Of a DNA stretch of 11,828 bases, positions 1 to 7,025 are shown piece by piece (the first letter of the stretch is position 1; every line of letters begins with the position of its first letter). Position numbers and translations under genes: made by a program. Origin of the DNA: an uncultured Erysipelotrichaceae bacterium. GTDB lineage: Bacteria > Bacillota_I > Bacilli_A > RFN20 > CAG-826. The notes below the pieces were generated by a model that worked only from the letters and a program-made list of their open reading frames with translations, was not told the DNA's origin and did no database searches. The stretch covers positions 1 through 11,828 of the forward strand of contig CADAUN010000026.1 of NCBI GenBank assembly GCA_902791085.1, in the 5' to 3' direction.

Positions 1-1
1 T

Positions 2-1165
2 CAAACCTACCATTCGCAATATCACAAAGGCGACTATGTTCGAAATTTCTCTTCTTCCGCGACAAAACATTACGAGAAAAAAGGAAACGCTTATTATGCG
101 TTTGACTTGCCTTCCAACGGAGAAACGAATGTCTCAACTCGTTATATCGGACACAAATTCACCTCTTTGATGGAATTTGCCACCAAGCATTTCACCATTC
201 GTTTTGCGGCAGATGGCTCCTTCAAAAACATCATCGACCGCGAGAACGGGAAAGACATTTTAAATGGTTATGGAAATCGTTTCCGCGTTTATCGAGACGG
301 GTTGGATTTCGATTACGCGAATTGGAACATTTTGCCCAATTATCGTAACCAACCGGAACTCTATATGGATTTAAGAGCCCGTCACGCCAAACGTTATGGT
401 CCCATCACAGAAATCGTCAGCGAATATGCTTTTCATCATTCGCGTTTGATAGAGACCATGCAAATCGATGACGATTCCCGGGTGATTCGTTTCCATCACA
501 AAATGGATTGGAAAGACGACAACTATATGGTGAAAGCGTGTTTTGCCTTGCGCGATATGCCACCCTTTGTCCGTTGTGATACCCCATTTGGTTATCAAGA
601 ACGGTCAACATTAAACGATACGCCACATCATCGCGCTCAATTTGAGCTCTGTGCCTATCGTTGGTTCGATTTTTCTAGTGATGAGAATGGGGTCGCTTTC
701 TTTAACCATACCAAAGGTGGATTCTATGCGAAGGAAGGGAAAGTGGAATTAACGTTGCTTCGTAGCGCCAATTATCCTTGCCCGCATATGGACCAGCATC
801 CAACCGTTTACGATTATGCCATCTATGTTCATGCGAAGCCTTTTGCTGAAGCAGAAGTCGATAACCAAGCCAATTTATTCTGCATGCCTTGTTTTTACTT
901 TCATCATGCCGAAGCACCGAAGAACACCATTTTGGTATCGGATCCGGACATTCAGATTTCTTGTTTTAAAAATGCCTATTCTGGCGAAGGGCTTATCGTC
1001 CGGCTTTATGAACGAAGTGGACGCGAAACGGATTGCCGCTTAAGCGTTCCTGCTTCTTGTTCCTCCGTTGTTTTAGTCACAGGATTAGAGGATCCGATTG
1101 ACGTTGTCGACCCGAATAACCTTCATTTCCGGCCGTTTGAAATCAAGACCATCTGGCTTCATTAA
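2..1165 (+). CDS. GH38-family alpha-mannosidase, C-terminal part (5' end outside window)
   Basis: The frame is open from base 2 to the TAA at 1163-1165, giving 387 residues of a longer protein; no start lies in the window (a TTG at 107 is merely internal). The visible part matches the C-terminal beta-sandwich region of glycoside hydrolase family 38 alpha-mannosidases. The key signature is the stretch reading GVAFFNHTKGGF, then LTLLRSANYPCPHMDQ, then YDYAIYVHAKPF, equivalent to the family's 'GVALLNDSKYGY...LLRSP..PDP.AD.G.H.F.Y.L.PH'. The tail GLIVRLYERSGRETDCRL followed by PFEIKTIWL is also typical. GH38 enzymes hydrolyse alpha-mannosides with a zinc-dependent catalytic domain, which must lie upstream of base 1, so activity cannot be judged. 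Family members are usually about 800-1000 residues. There is no convincing terminator between the stop and the tRNA gene. The family call is firm; the substrate is unknown. Confidence 0.88.
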   Translation, partial: QTYHSQYHKGDYVRNFSSSATKHYEKKGNAYYAFDLPSNGETNVSTRYIGHKFTSLMEFATKHFTIRFAADGSFKNIIDRENGKDILNGYGNRFRVYRDGLDFDYANWNILPNYRNQPELYMDLRARHAKRYGPITEIVSEYAFHHSRLIETMQIDDDSRVIRFHHKMDWKDDNYMVKACFALRDMPPFVRCDTPFGYQERSTLNDTPHHRAQFELCAYRWFDFSSDENGVAFFNHTKGGFYAKEGKVELTLLRSANYPCPHMDQHPTVYDYAIYVHAKPFAEAEVDNQANLFCMPCFYFHHAEAPKNTILVSDPDIQISCFKNAYSGEGLIVRLYERSGRETDCRLSVPASCSSVVLVTGLEDPIDVVDPNNLHFRPFEIKTIWLH

Positions 1166-1252
1166 TCAAACGATGACCAGTCAAAAATCTGTTGCGCATC
1201 ACGCAAAGAAGAACTTTTCCGAAAAACTAATGCACCGCGTTTCGTTTTAGTG

Positions 1253-1258
1253 TATATT
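1253..1258 (+). promoter_or_regulatory. -10 box of the tRNA-Ser gene
   Basis: TATATT lies 11 nt before the first base of the tRNA, a sensible distance for a start just upstream of the mature 5' end. The region about 17 nt further up (near 1230-1236, TGCACC) is a poor -35 match, so the promoter is inferred mainly from the -10 and its placement. Confidence 0.5.
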
Positions 1259-1269
1259 TATCCATGCAC

Positions 1270-1363
1270 GGAGGCGTACCCAAGAGGCCGAAGGGGGCAG
1301 GTTGCTAACCTGTTAGTAGGGGCATATCCCCTAGCCCGAGTTCAAATCTCGGCGCCTCCGCCA
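1270..1363 (+). tRNA. tRNA-Ser (anticodon GCU)
   Basis: This is a complete class II tRNA. The acceptor strand GGAGGCG (1270-1276) pairs with CGCCTCC (1353-1359), followed by discriminator G and a genome-encoded CCA (1361-1363). The anticodon loop TTGCTAA, closed by the CAGG/CCTG stem, gives anticodon GCU, which reads serine codons AGC and AGU. A long variable arm with an AGGGG/CCCCT stem, as expected for serine tRNAs, and a T-loop TTCAAAT are present. It is a self-contained unit with its own -10 box and a strong terminator 17 nt after the CCA. Confidence 0.96.
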
Positions 1364-1379
1364 TCAGATAGAAAACATA

Positions 1380-1430
1380 GGTTGATATGTATACAAACAA
1401 CGTTTGCGTACATATCAGCCTTTTTTGTTT
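1380..1430 (+). terminator. Rho-independent terminator of tRNA-Ser
   Basis: The 12-nt left arm (1380-1391, beginning GGTTGATATG) pairs with the right arm 1409-1420 (TACATATCAGCC) through 11 Watson-Crick pairs and one G-U wobble. The inner CAAAC/GTTTG pairs extend the stem. The T-tract TTTTTTGTTT follows at once at 1421. Confidence 0.92.
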
Positions 1431-1439
1431 CATCGTTCC

Positions 1440-1649
1440 CTGCCTAAAACGAGGGATTTATATGGTCTTGTATTCAATTTCCTTGTTAAGAAATTTGGCC
1501 AGATACTCGGGCGAGTCTTCCATGCCTCTTCTTACCCATTCATGATGCTATCAATAAAGTAGACATGGACAGGACGATATTAGTCACGCTATCGTTAACA
1601 TACGTGCACCACCCCATGGTGTGGGCGGCGGGAAGGAAATTATAGGAAA
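1440..1649. other. Gene-free stretch with short coding-like fragments
   Basis: No intact gene is visible. On the minus strand, 1547-1458 is open for 29 codons and reads like a protein C-terminus (EWVRRGMEDSPEYLAKFLNK), but it starts after a TAG and has no upstream partner in frame; the adjacent frame (peptide VYFIDSIMNG) suggests a frameshifted remnant. On the plus strand, 1558-1701 is open with no start codon and contains GKEIIGKWAWVRPTHGV, leading into the decayed frame that follows. I cannot assign any of these to a family. They look like eroded coding DNA beside the tRNA gene. Confidence 0.35.
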
Positions 1650-2171
1650 ATGGGCCTGGGTACGTCCAACCCATGGAGTTTGTTACATCGTTGCTGTCAT
1701 CTAACAAATTATCCTTTTTCTATCGAATTGGCTGGCGAATATCGGCATGATATGCTCGAATTATCGAAAGCTCTAATGGATAAAGGAACAAACCATTTGC
1801 TCATCGATCCCTACACCGAAACAAAGAAAAAAACAGCCACATTGCTTTGTTTCGCTAGAAAGAACGGACAAAACTGCGAAAAAAGCTTTTGATGAGATGG
1901 TATCCAGTTTGAAACAGAAGTGCGGCATTTAAAGAATCAAAGCCATTCGTTAGAATTGGACTTCGTAGGATTTTAAGCGGTTAAAAATGCCTGGAACTAA
2001 ATCCATGCTAGGCTTCAACGCGGAGATACAATCGCTTTGATGCAATGCTTAACCGATCGAGTTAGGAAAACCCGATAGCAAGTCACTAAACGCAGAGAAT
2101 ACAGCAGGCATCACCACGATATGTAAGCATCAGAAAATGAATTGGAGAAGTGGGATATTCACTCTGACTAG
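1650..2171 (+). pseudogene. Decayed protein-coding gene of unknown family
   Basis: One plus-strand frame reads as protein-like sequence across about 170 codons but is broken by stops. The first 80 codons (1650-1892) are open and include MLELSKALMDKG and LLIDPYTETKKKTA. After two consecutive TGA codons the same frame continues with FETEVRHLKNQSHSLELDF, then TAA, AVKNAWN, TAA, HARLQRGDTIALMQCLTDR, TAG, QVTKRREYSRHHHDM, TAA, ASENELEKWDIH and a final TAG at 2169-2171. Neighbouring genes use these codons as genuine stops, so this is decay rather than recoding. A frame-1 segment ending at 1704 may be the upstream part after a frameshift. No family is recognised. Its position between a tRNA gene and an operon end would suit a dead mobile-element or accessory gene, but no repeats or integrase support that. 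An alternative is non-coding DNA with chance open stretches. Confidence 0.35.
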
Positions 2172-3502
2172 GATGCGGTTGGAGCGAGTTTTTCGTGGGC
2201 AAAACGGTCATAAAGCGCATGGATGGATTTTTCGAAATCGGCATTTGAGACACCGATGAGCATTTGATATTCTTCTAGGCCTTGGTCAATGAGTTTCACA
2301 TTGACCTTATGTCGGCCAAAAACGGAAAGGATTTCTCCGCTGGCTCCGGCATGGTGAACCATATTGCCGCCGACGATGGCAATCATCGCTAAATCTTCGT
2401 CCTCAGTAATCGCCAATATGCCAGGAATTCGCTTCAAATCTGCGATTAAATCGTAATATTTTTCTTCCATTGCATTCTTTTCCACCACGATAGAGAACGT
2501 ATCGATGGAAGTCGGGATATGCTCCACTTGAAGATGATAGGCATTAAAGAGATTTAAGACTTGAAGTATGATACTGAGCTTGCTGACGGATCGTTTCTTT
2601 AAGAAAGTCAATGCCAAGAAACCTTTTTTGCCAGAAATCCCCGTGATGAGGTGCTGTCGGGAAGTGACTTCTTTTTTGACCCATGTTCCTTCTTCTTCCG
2701 GATGGTTGGTGTTTAAGACCAGAATTGGGATGTCTTCGTCAATCAAAGGGAGAATGGTCTCTTCATGAAGGACGCCGGCGCCCATGTAGCTTAATTCCCG
2801 TAGTTCGTCATAAGAGATTTGAGAGATGTGTCGCGGATGAAGAATGATACGAGGATCGGCCATATAAAAGCCTGAGACATCCGTAAAATTCTCATAGAGA
2901 TCCGCTTTCGCCCCCTTGGCTAAATAAGCCCCTGTGACATCGCTTCCGCCTCTTGAGAATAAACAGATTTTATAATTGGGATAAGAACCATAGAATCCGG
3001 GGACCACCATATAATCATGAACCGATACAGCTCGTTCAATGCAATCCAACGTTTCTTCTTCAACCACTTGGCCATTGTAATCGAAATTGATGAGCTCTTT
3101 AGAATCGACGAAATCGAAACCTAGATAATCCGCCATCAATCTCGCGGAGAAATATTCGCCACGGGACACGAGTTCTTCTTCGCTAATACGATCGTTTTCT
3201 AGCCGTTCTTGAATTTCGTCAAAATCGGACTCGATATCGACATTGAGTCCAAGTTCCCGCTTGATCGAAAGATATTTTTCTTTTACTTCCCGAAATAAAG
3301 AATCATAGGCGACGTGATATTTGTGATGTTGATAGACGAGATAGAGAAGATCAGTGACTTTGTTGTCCGTCGGCAGTGCTTTTCCGATTGCCGATACCAC
3401 GATGATATGGCGATCGTCGTCAGCTTCGACGATGGCTTTGACTTTCTTCCATTCTTGGACGCTAGATAAAGAAGAACCGCCAAATTTGGATACTTTATAC
3501 AT
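2168..3502 (-). CDS. lysC: Aspartokinase (aspartate kinase), ACT-domain type
   Basis: Catalyses ATP-dependent phosphorylation of L-aspartate to beta-aspartyl phosphate, the entry step to aspartate semialdehyde. Starting at the ATG at 3502 gives 444 residues, normal for monofunctional aspartokinases. The kinase domain begins at once with KFGGSS (residues 6-11) and continues with a SRGEYFSARLMADYL segment, the FSRGGSDVTGAYLAKG nucleotide/aspartate-site segment, TDVSGFYMADPR and SYMGAGVLHEE. The last roughly 140 residues form the tandem ACT region expected for amino-acid feedback control. A longer frame reaching 3649 exists, but its extra 49 residues have no family counterpart and lie inside asd. 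The ATG overlaps the asd end by 8 bases (ATGTATAA), so translation is probably coupled, with a GGGAAG-like Shine-Dalgarno inside asd. It is the last gene of the operon; no clear terminator follows. The likely role is dedicated precursor supply to polyamine synthesis; a role in lysine/threonine/methionine synthesis is also possible. Confidence 0.93.
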   Translation of the reverse strand: MYKVSKFGGSSLSSVQEWKKVKAIVEADDDRHIIVVSAIGKALPTDNKVTDLLYLVYQHHKYHVAYDSLFREVKEKYLSIKRELGLNVDIESDFDEIQERLENDRISEEELVSRGEYFSARLMADYLGFDFVDSKELINFDYNGQVVEEETLDCIERAVSVHDYMVVPGFYGSYPNYKICLFSRGGSDVTGAYLAKGAKADLYENFTDVSGFYMADPRIILHPRHISQISYDELRELSYMGAGVLHEETILPLIDEDIPILVLNTNHPEEEGTWVKKEVTSRQHLITGISGKKGFLALTFLKKRSVSKLSIILQVLNLFNAYHLQVEHIPTSIDTFSIVVEKNAMEEKYYDLIADLKRIPGILAITEDEDLAMIAIVGGNMVHHAGASGEILSVFGRHKVNVKLIDQGLEEYQMLIGVSNADFEKSIHALYDRFAHEKLAPTAS

Positions 3503-4496
3503 TTTCTTCTTCCCTTTCGATGATGGCCTTGGCGATTTGGACAGCGTTACTTGCTGCTCCTTTTCTGACATTGTCAGCAACGCAATAAAGAAGCAATGAA
3601 TTCTCGCGTGCCAAATCTTTGCGGATGCGGCCGACATAGACAAAATCATTGCCTTTTGCCAAGATGGAAACCGGGTAACGATGCGTTGTTAGATCGTCTA
3701 CCACCCGAATTCCGGGGAAGGAGGATAGAATCTTTCTAACTTCATCTAATTCGAATGGTTTTTGGAATTCTGCCTGAATGGAAACCCCGTGGCCAATAGG
3801 AACAGGGACACGGACACAAGTGGCGGAGACGCTTAAATCAGGACGATGAAGAATCTTTCGCGTCTCATTGACCATTTTCATTTCTTCTTTGGTGTAGCCG
3901 TTCTCCATTCCCACATCGATTTCAGGGATACAAGTTTGAGCGATGTTATAGGGATAGAATTGTGCTTCTTCTCCGCTTTCGCAACGTTTCCAATCGTCTA
4001 TGCCTTTCTTTCCGGAGCCAGACACCGCTTGATAAGTCGAATAAGTGACGCGTAAGAGTTTAAAGGCATTATCTAGCGCCTTTAAAGGCAATACCGATTG
4101 AATCGTGGAACAATTGGGGTTGGCAATGATAGAAGAATGAGTCCGATAATCGTCTAAATTAATCTCTGGCACGATTAATGCGCAACAAGGATCCATTCGC
4201 CATTCGGAAGAATTATCGATAACAATCGCGCCTTCTTTTGCCGCGAGAGGCGCCCATTGATGACTAATGGAAGCCCCTGCGGAGAACAAAGCGAAATCTA
4301 CGCCTTTGAAGCACCCTTCTTTTAAGGTCTCTACTTCCCATTCTTTCCCGTCGAAAGGCAATTTCATCCCTTGGCTTTTTTCACTTGCGAAACATCGTAA
4401 GGAAGCGACCGGAAGATGATATTCTTCCATAACTTTTAAAAACGTCCTACCCACCAAACCCGTCGCTCCAACGACGGCAAAATGGTATGATTTCAT
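3495..4496 (-). CDS. asd: Aspartate-semialdehyde dehydrogenase
   Basis: Reduces beta-aspartyl phosphate with NADPH to L-aspartate beta-semialdehyde. The 333-residue protein has the usual family length. The N-terminal NADP-binding motif is VVGATGLVGRTFL (residues 8-20). The catalytic cysteine is C129 in ANPNCSTIQ, the active-site glutamine is Q156 in TYQAVSGSG, and the substrate-binding and general-base residues R229 and H236 lie in CVRVPVPIGHGVS. The ATG overlaps the decarboxylase stop as ATGA (4493-4496), and the 3' end overlaps lysC by 8 bases, so it is embedded in a translationally coupled operon. Its Shine-Dalgarno is weak (a purine-rich GAAG run inside nspC), which fits reliance on coupling. 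Its product is the substrate of the dehydrogenase encoded two genes upstream. Confidence 0.96.
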   Translation of the reverse strand: MKSYHFAVVGATGLVGRTFLKVMEEYHLPVASLRCFASEKSQGMKLPFDGKEWEVETLKEGCFKGVDFALFSAGASISHQWAPLAAKEGAIVIDNSSEWRMDPCCALIVPEINLDDYRTHSSIIANPNCSTIQSVLPLKALDNAFKLLRVTYSTYQAVSGSGKKGIDDWKRCESGEEAQFYPYNIAQTCIPEIDVGMENGYTKEEMKMVNETRKILHRPDLSVSATCVRVPVPIGHGVSIQAEFQKPFELDEVRKILSSFPGIRVVDDLTTHRYPVSILAKGNDFVYVGRIRKDLARENSLLLYCVADNVRKGAASNAVQIAKAIIEREEENV

Positions 4497-5710
4497 TTCT
4501 TCATTTCTTCTTTCTTTCGGCCTAACCGAACTTTAAAATCTGCATAGCCAAACGAGGCAATTTTATCGATGCTTCGATCCTCATTTAACACATAAATGCT
4601 AGGAAGAGGCATTCCATTAAAGGTATTTGTCTTACAAGTGGTGTATAACGCCATATCGCCAAAGAGAAGCTTGTCCCCTTCTTGCAAGGGCTTAGCGAAA
4701 CGATAATCTCCGATGACGTCCCCGCTTAAACACGTTTGGGAACCGAGACGGATAGGATAAGAATTGGTTTCGAAATCTGCGCCATAAAGAGGAGGACGGT
4801 ATGGCATTTCAAGCACGTCTGGCATATGGCAAGCAGCAGACGTGTCTAAGATAGCGATATGAGTGGTCCCATTGTCAAACGTATCCAAGACTTTCGTCAA
4901 CAAATACCCGGCGTTAAGCACAACCGCCTCTCCGGGCTCCAAATAGACTTCGAGCCCGTATTGTTTTCGGACGCGTTTCACCAAGCGGATGAGTCTTTCC
5001 CGATCGTAATCCTCCCTGGTGATATGATGCCCTCCTCCGAAATTGATCCATCGGAGGGAGGAGAAATAACGTCCAAATTTTGCTTCGACGACAGCAAAAG
5101 TCTTTTCTAAATCATCCGAATTTTGCTGACATAAAGTATGAAAATGAAGCCCATCTAATAGAGAGAAGTCTTTTTCTTTCATCCCTTGGACAAAGTTGTC
5201 ATAAGTGACTCCTAGGCGCGATCCAGCCGCGCAAGGGTTATAGATGTCGTGCCCAATCTGCGTGGAGAATTCCGGATTGATTCTTAATCCCACCGATTTG
5301 CCTTTTTTCTTGGCGATTGGGCCAAATTTCTCTAACTGATGGATGGAGTTGAAGACGATATGATCGGCATAAGAAAGAAGCTCGGCAAATTCCTCCTCAC
5401 GATAAGCGCCAGAAAAAACATGGACTTCTTTCTCTCCCATTTCTTCTTTGCCTAGTCTCGCTTCATATAAGCCAGAAGCCTCCGTTCCGGCAAGATATTC
5501 GCTAAGCAACGGGTAAAGGTCGTAATTGGAAAATGCTTTTTGGGCCAATAAGATTCGGCAGCCCGACTTTTCTTGCACCTCTTTAAGAATCTCTCCGTCC
5601 GTTCTTAACGCGCGGCGGTCAAGGATGAAAGAAGGGGTCGGAATGGTTTGAAACAAGAGAAAAGGATCAAGGTCTTCTAACGCTCGAAAAGGAGGCCGTG
5701 TGTCTTTCAT
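4493..5710 (-). CDS. nspC: Carboxynorspermidine/carboxyspermidine decarboxylase
   Basis: PLP-dependent decarboxylase of the alanine-racemase fold that removes CO2 from carboxynorspermidine or carboxyspermidine to give norspermidine or spermidine. Length is 405 residues; the family is about 375-400. The Schiff-base lysine is probably K58 in LLAQKAFSN. Later landmarks are GLHFHTLCQQ, the phosphate-binding glycine loop WINFGGGHH, LEPGEAVV, ACHMPDVLEMPYRPP, GSQTCLSGDVIGDY (the cysteine contributed to the other subunit's active site) and TNTFNGMPLPS near the C-terminus. The ACHMPDVLEMPYRP and TNTFNGMPLPS blocks separate it from diaminopimelate and ornithine decarboxylases of the same fold. It shares ATGA overlaps with both neighbours. 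Sequence cannot say whether putrescine- or diaminopropane-derived substrate is preferred. Confidence 0.94.
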   Translation of the reverse strand: MKDTRPPFRALEDLDPFLLFQTIPTPSFILDRRALRTDGEILKEVQEKSGCRILLAQKAFSNYDLYPLLSEYLAGTEASGLYEARLGKEEMGEKEVHVFSGAYREEEFAELLSYADHIVFNSIHQLEKFGPIAKKKGKSVGLRINPEFSTQIGHDIYNPCAAGSRLGVTYDNFVQGMKEKDFSLLDGLHFHTLCQQNSDDLEKTFAVVEAKFGRYFSSLRWINFGGGHHITREDYDRERLIRLVKRVRKQYGLEVYLEPGEAVVLNAGYLLTKVLDTFDNGTTHIAILDTSAACHMPDVLEMPYRPPLYGADFETNSYPIRLGSQTCLSGDVIGDYRFAKPLQEGDKLLFGDMALYTTCKTNTFNGMPLPSIYVLNEDRSIDKIASFGYADFKVRLGRKKEEMKK

Positions 5711-6966
5711 TTCACCATCTCCGGATCATAAGATTCTTGGAAAGGAAGGCCATTCTCGCTCATGGCTTGGAGGAAGGGGTCAGGGTTCATCTCTTCGACG
5801 TTATAGACGCCCGCTTTGTCCCATTTTTTCGTGAGTAACATGATGGCTCCGCATACGGCTGGCACCCCGGCAGTGTAGGACACTCCTTGAGTTCCCGTTT
5901 CGCGATAGGCGGCTTGATGATCGCAAATGTTATAAAGGTAATAATGTTTTTCTTTGCCATCTTTTTTGCCGGTGAAAATACATCCGATGTTTGTTTTGCC
6001 TACCGTTTTGCTTCCTAACGTCGCCGGATCTGGAAGCAAAGCCTTCAAGAATTGGATGGGAACGATGGAATGCCCTTCGAACGAAATCGCCTTTGGTGAA
6101 AGCATCCCGACGTCTTCCAAACAACGCATATGATCGAGATAGGACTTTGAGAAGGTCATCCAGAAGCGCATCCGTTTGATTTCGGGAAAATTCTTTCCTA
6201 GCGATTCCATTTCTTCGTGATAGAGAAGATAGATATCTCTTTTTCCTACTCCATCGAAGTCATATTCTTCTTTGATGCTCATTGGATCCACGCGATGGAA
6301 GGTGTGGTTTTCCCAATAAGCGGCAGGAGAAGAGACTTCGCGAAGATTGATTTCTGGATTGAAATTGGTCGCGAAGGGATAACCATTGCTTCCGCCATTG
6401 CAATCTAAAATATCGACGGTATCAATCGTGTCGAATTCGTGTTTTTTGGCATAAGCGACATAAGCTTGTGTTGCGCCGGGATCAAAGCCGCAACCCAAAA
6501 TAGCCGTTACGCCGGCTTTTTGAAAACGGTCGAAGAACGCCCATTGGAACGGATAATCAAAATAGGCATAAAAGCCTTTTTCTTGGCAACGTTTTTGATA
6601 ATATTTCTGGAACTCAGGATCATTCACGTTTTCTGGTTCGGCAGCCGCCGTGTCGATGTAGTGGACTTTCTTTTCTACGCAAGCCTCCATAATCGTGAGG
6701 TTATGGTAGGGCAATCCCAAATGAAGCACGAGATCAGGATGATATTGATCAAAAAGACCCTTCATCTCTTCTAAATTTCCTGCATCCACATAAGCGGGGA
6801 TCAATGTCGCCTTGGTATGGGGTTGAATTTTTTGCACTAACGCTTCACATTTTTCAAAATGGTGCGAGGCGATAATGATCGTGTCAAAAATCTCAGGCAA
6901 TTCTGCGCATTTGACCGCACCGACTGTTGCTACTCCCCCCGTTCCAATAATCACTACTTTTGCCAT
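5707..6966 (-). CDS. Carboxynorspermidine/carboxyspermidine dehydrogenase (saccharopine dehydrogenase-like)
   Basis: NADPH-dependent enzyme that joins L-aspartate beta-semialdehyde to a diamine (1,3-diaminopropane or putrescine) by reductive condensation, forming carboxynorspermidine or carboxyspermidine. The chosen ATG (6966) gives 419 residues beginning MAKVVIIGTGGVATVGAVKC, whose GTGGVA nucleotide loop sits at the extreme N-terminus as in this family. A longer frame to 7011 would start inside the upstream terminator and is rejected. An AAGGAG Shine-Dalgarno lies 9 nt before this ATG. Other family-like segments are DTAAAEPENVND, LGCGFDPGATQAYVAYA, DCNGGSNGYPFATNFNPE and TGTQGVSYTAGVPAV. It is first in the operon, behind a terminator-containing leader, and overlaps nspC by ATGA. 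A generic saccharopine reductase is the only serious alternative; adjacency to nspC argues against it. Confidence 0.93.
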   Translation of the reverse strand: MAKVVIIGTGGVATVGAVKCAELPEIFDTIIIASHHFEKCEALVQKIQPHTKATLIPAYVDAGNLEEMKGLFDQYHPDLVLHLGLPYHNLTIMEACVEKKVHYIDTAAAEPENVNDPEFQKYYQKRCQEKGFYAYFDYPFQWAFFDRFQKAGVTAILGCGFDPGATQAYVAYAKKHEFDTIDTVDILDCNGGSNGYPFATNFNPEINLREVSSPAAYWENHTFHRVDPMSIKEEYDFDGVGKRDIYLLYHEEMESLGKNFPEIKRMRFWMTFSKSYLDHMRCLEDVGMLSPKAISFEGHSIVPIQFLKALLPDPATLGSKTVGKTNIGCIFTGKKDGKEKHYYLYNICDHQAAYRETGTQGVSYTAGVPAVCGAIMLLTKKWDKAGVYNVEEMNPDPFLQAMSENGLPFQESYDPEMVK

Positions 6967-6975
6967 GTTTCTTTT

Positions 6976-6981
6976 CTCCTT
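6976..6981 (-). promoter_or_regulatory. Ribosome binding site of the polyamine operon
   Basis: AAGGAG on the minus strand, 9 nt from the ATG at 6966. It decides the start of the dehydrogenase gene and lies 3' of the leader terminator, so the terminator, not RBS masking, is the evident control point. Confidence 0.85.
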
Positions 6982-6993
6982 TCTTGTTTTCAT

Positions 6994-7025
6994 AAAAAAA
7001 CATAGTCGCACGGCGTGCGACTATG
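6994..7025 (-). terminator. Leader (attenuator) terminator upstream of the polyamine operon
   Basis: A perfect 11-bp inverted repeat, CATAGTCGCAC and GTGCGACTATG, closes a 3-nt loop (7012-7014). On the minus strand it is followed immediately by seven T residues (7000-6994). It lies between the operon promoter and the first gene's ribosome binding site, so it would stop transcription before the operon unless prevented. That placement is typical of riboswitch, T-box or protein-controlled attenuators. Confidence 0.9.

Noticed and set aside
107..1165. Complete 352-residue protein starting at TTG 107
   Set aside because: The frame is open back to base 2 and the sequence is the interior of a GH38 protein; the gene is cut by the window edge.
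1192..1206. TTGCG/CGCAA hairpin after the GH38 gene as a terminator
   Set aside because: Only 5 bp with no following T-tract.
1650..2171. Stop-codon recoding (TGA/TAG/TAA read as amino acids)
   Set aside because: All three codons end good genes in this window (TGA in nspC, TAG in lysC, TAA in asd), so recoding is not credible; decay explains the stops.
3503..3649. N-terminal extension of aspartokinase to the upstream ATG at 3649
   Set aside because: The 49 extra residues lie within asd in another frame and have no family counterpart; KFGGSS normally starts within the first 10 residues, as it does from 3502.
6439..6774. 111-residue plus-strand ORF opposite the dehydrogenase gene
   Set aside because: A shadow of a well-supported coding frame; no family features and no ribosome binding site.
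6967..7011. Upstream starts (7011 or 6993) for the dehydrogenase
   Set aside because: 7011 lies inside the terminator hairpin and 6993 at its T-tract; the AAGGAG at 6976-6981 points to 6966.
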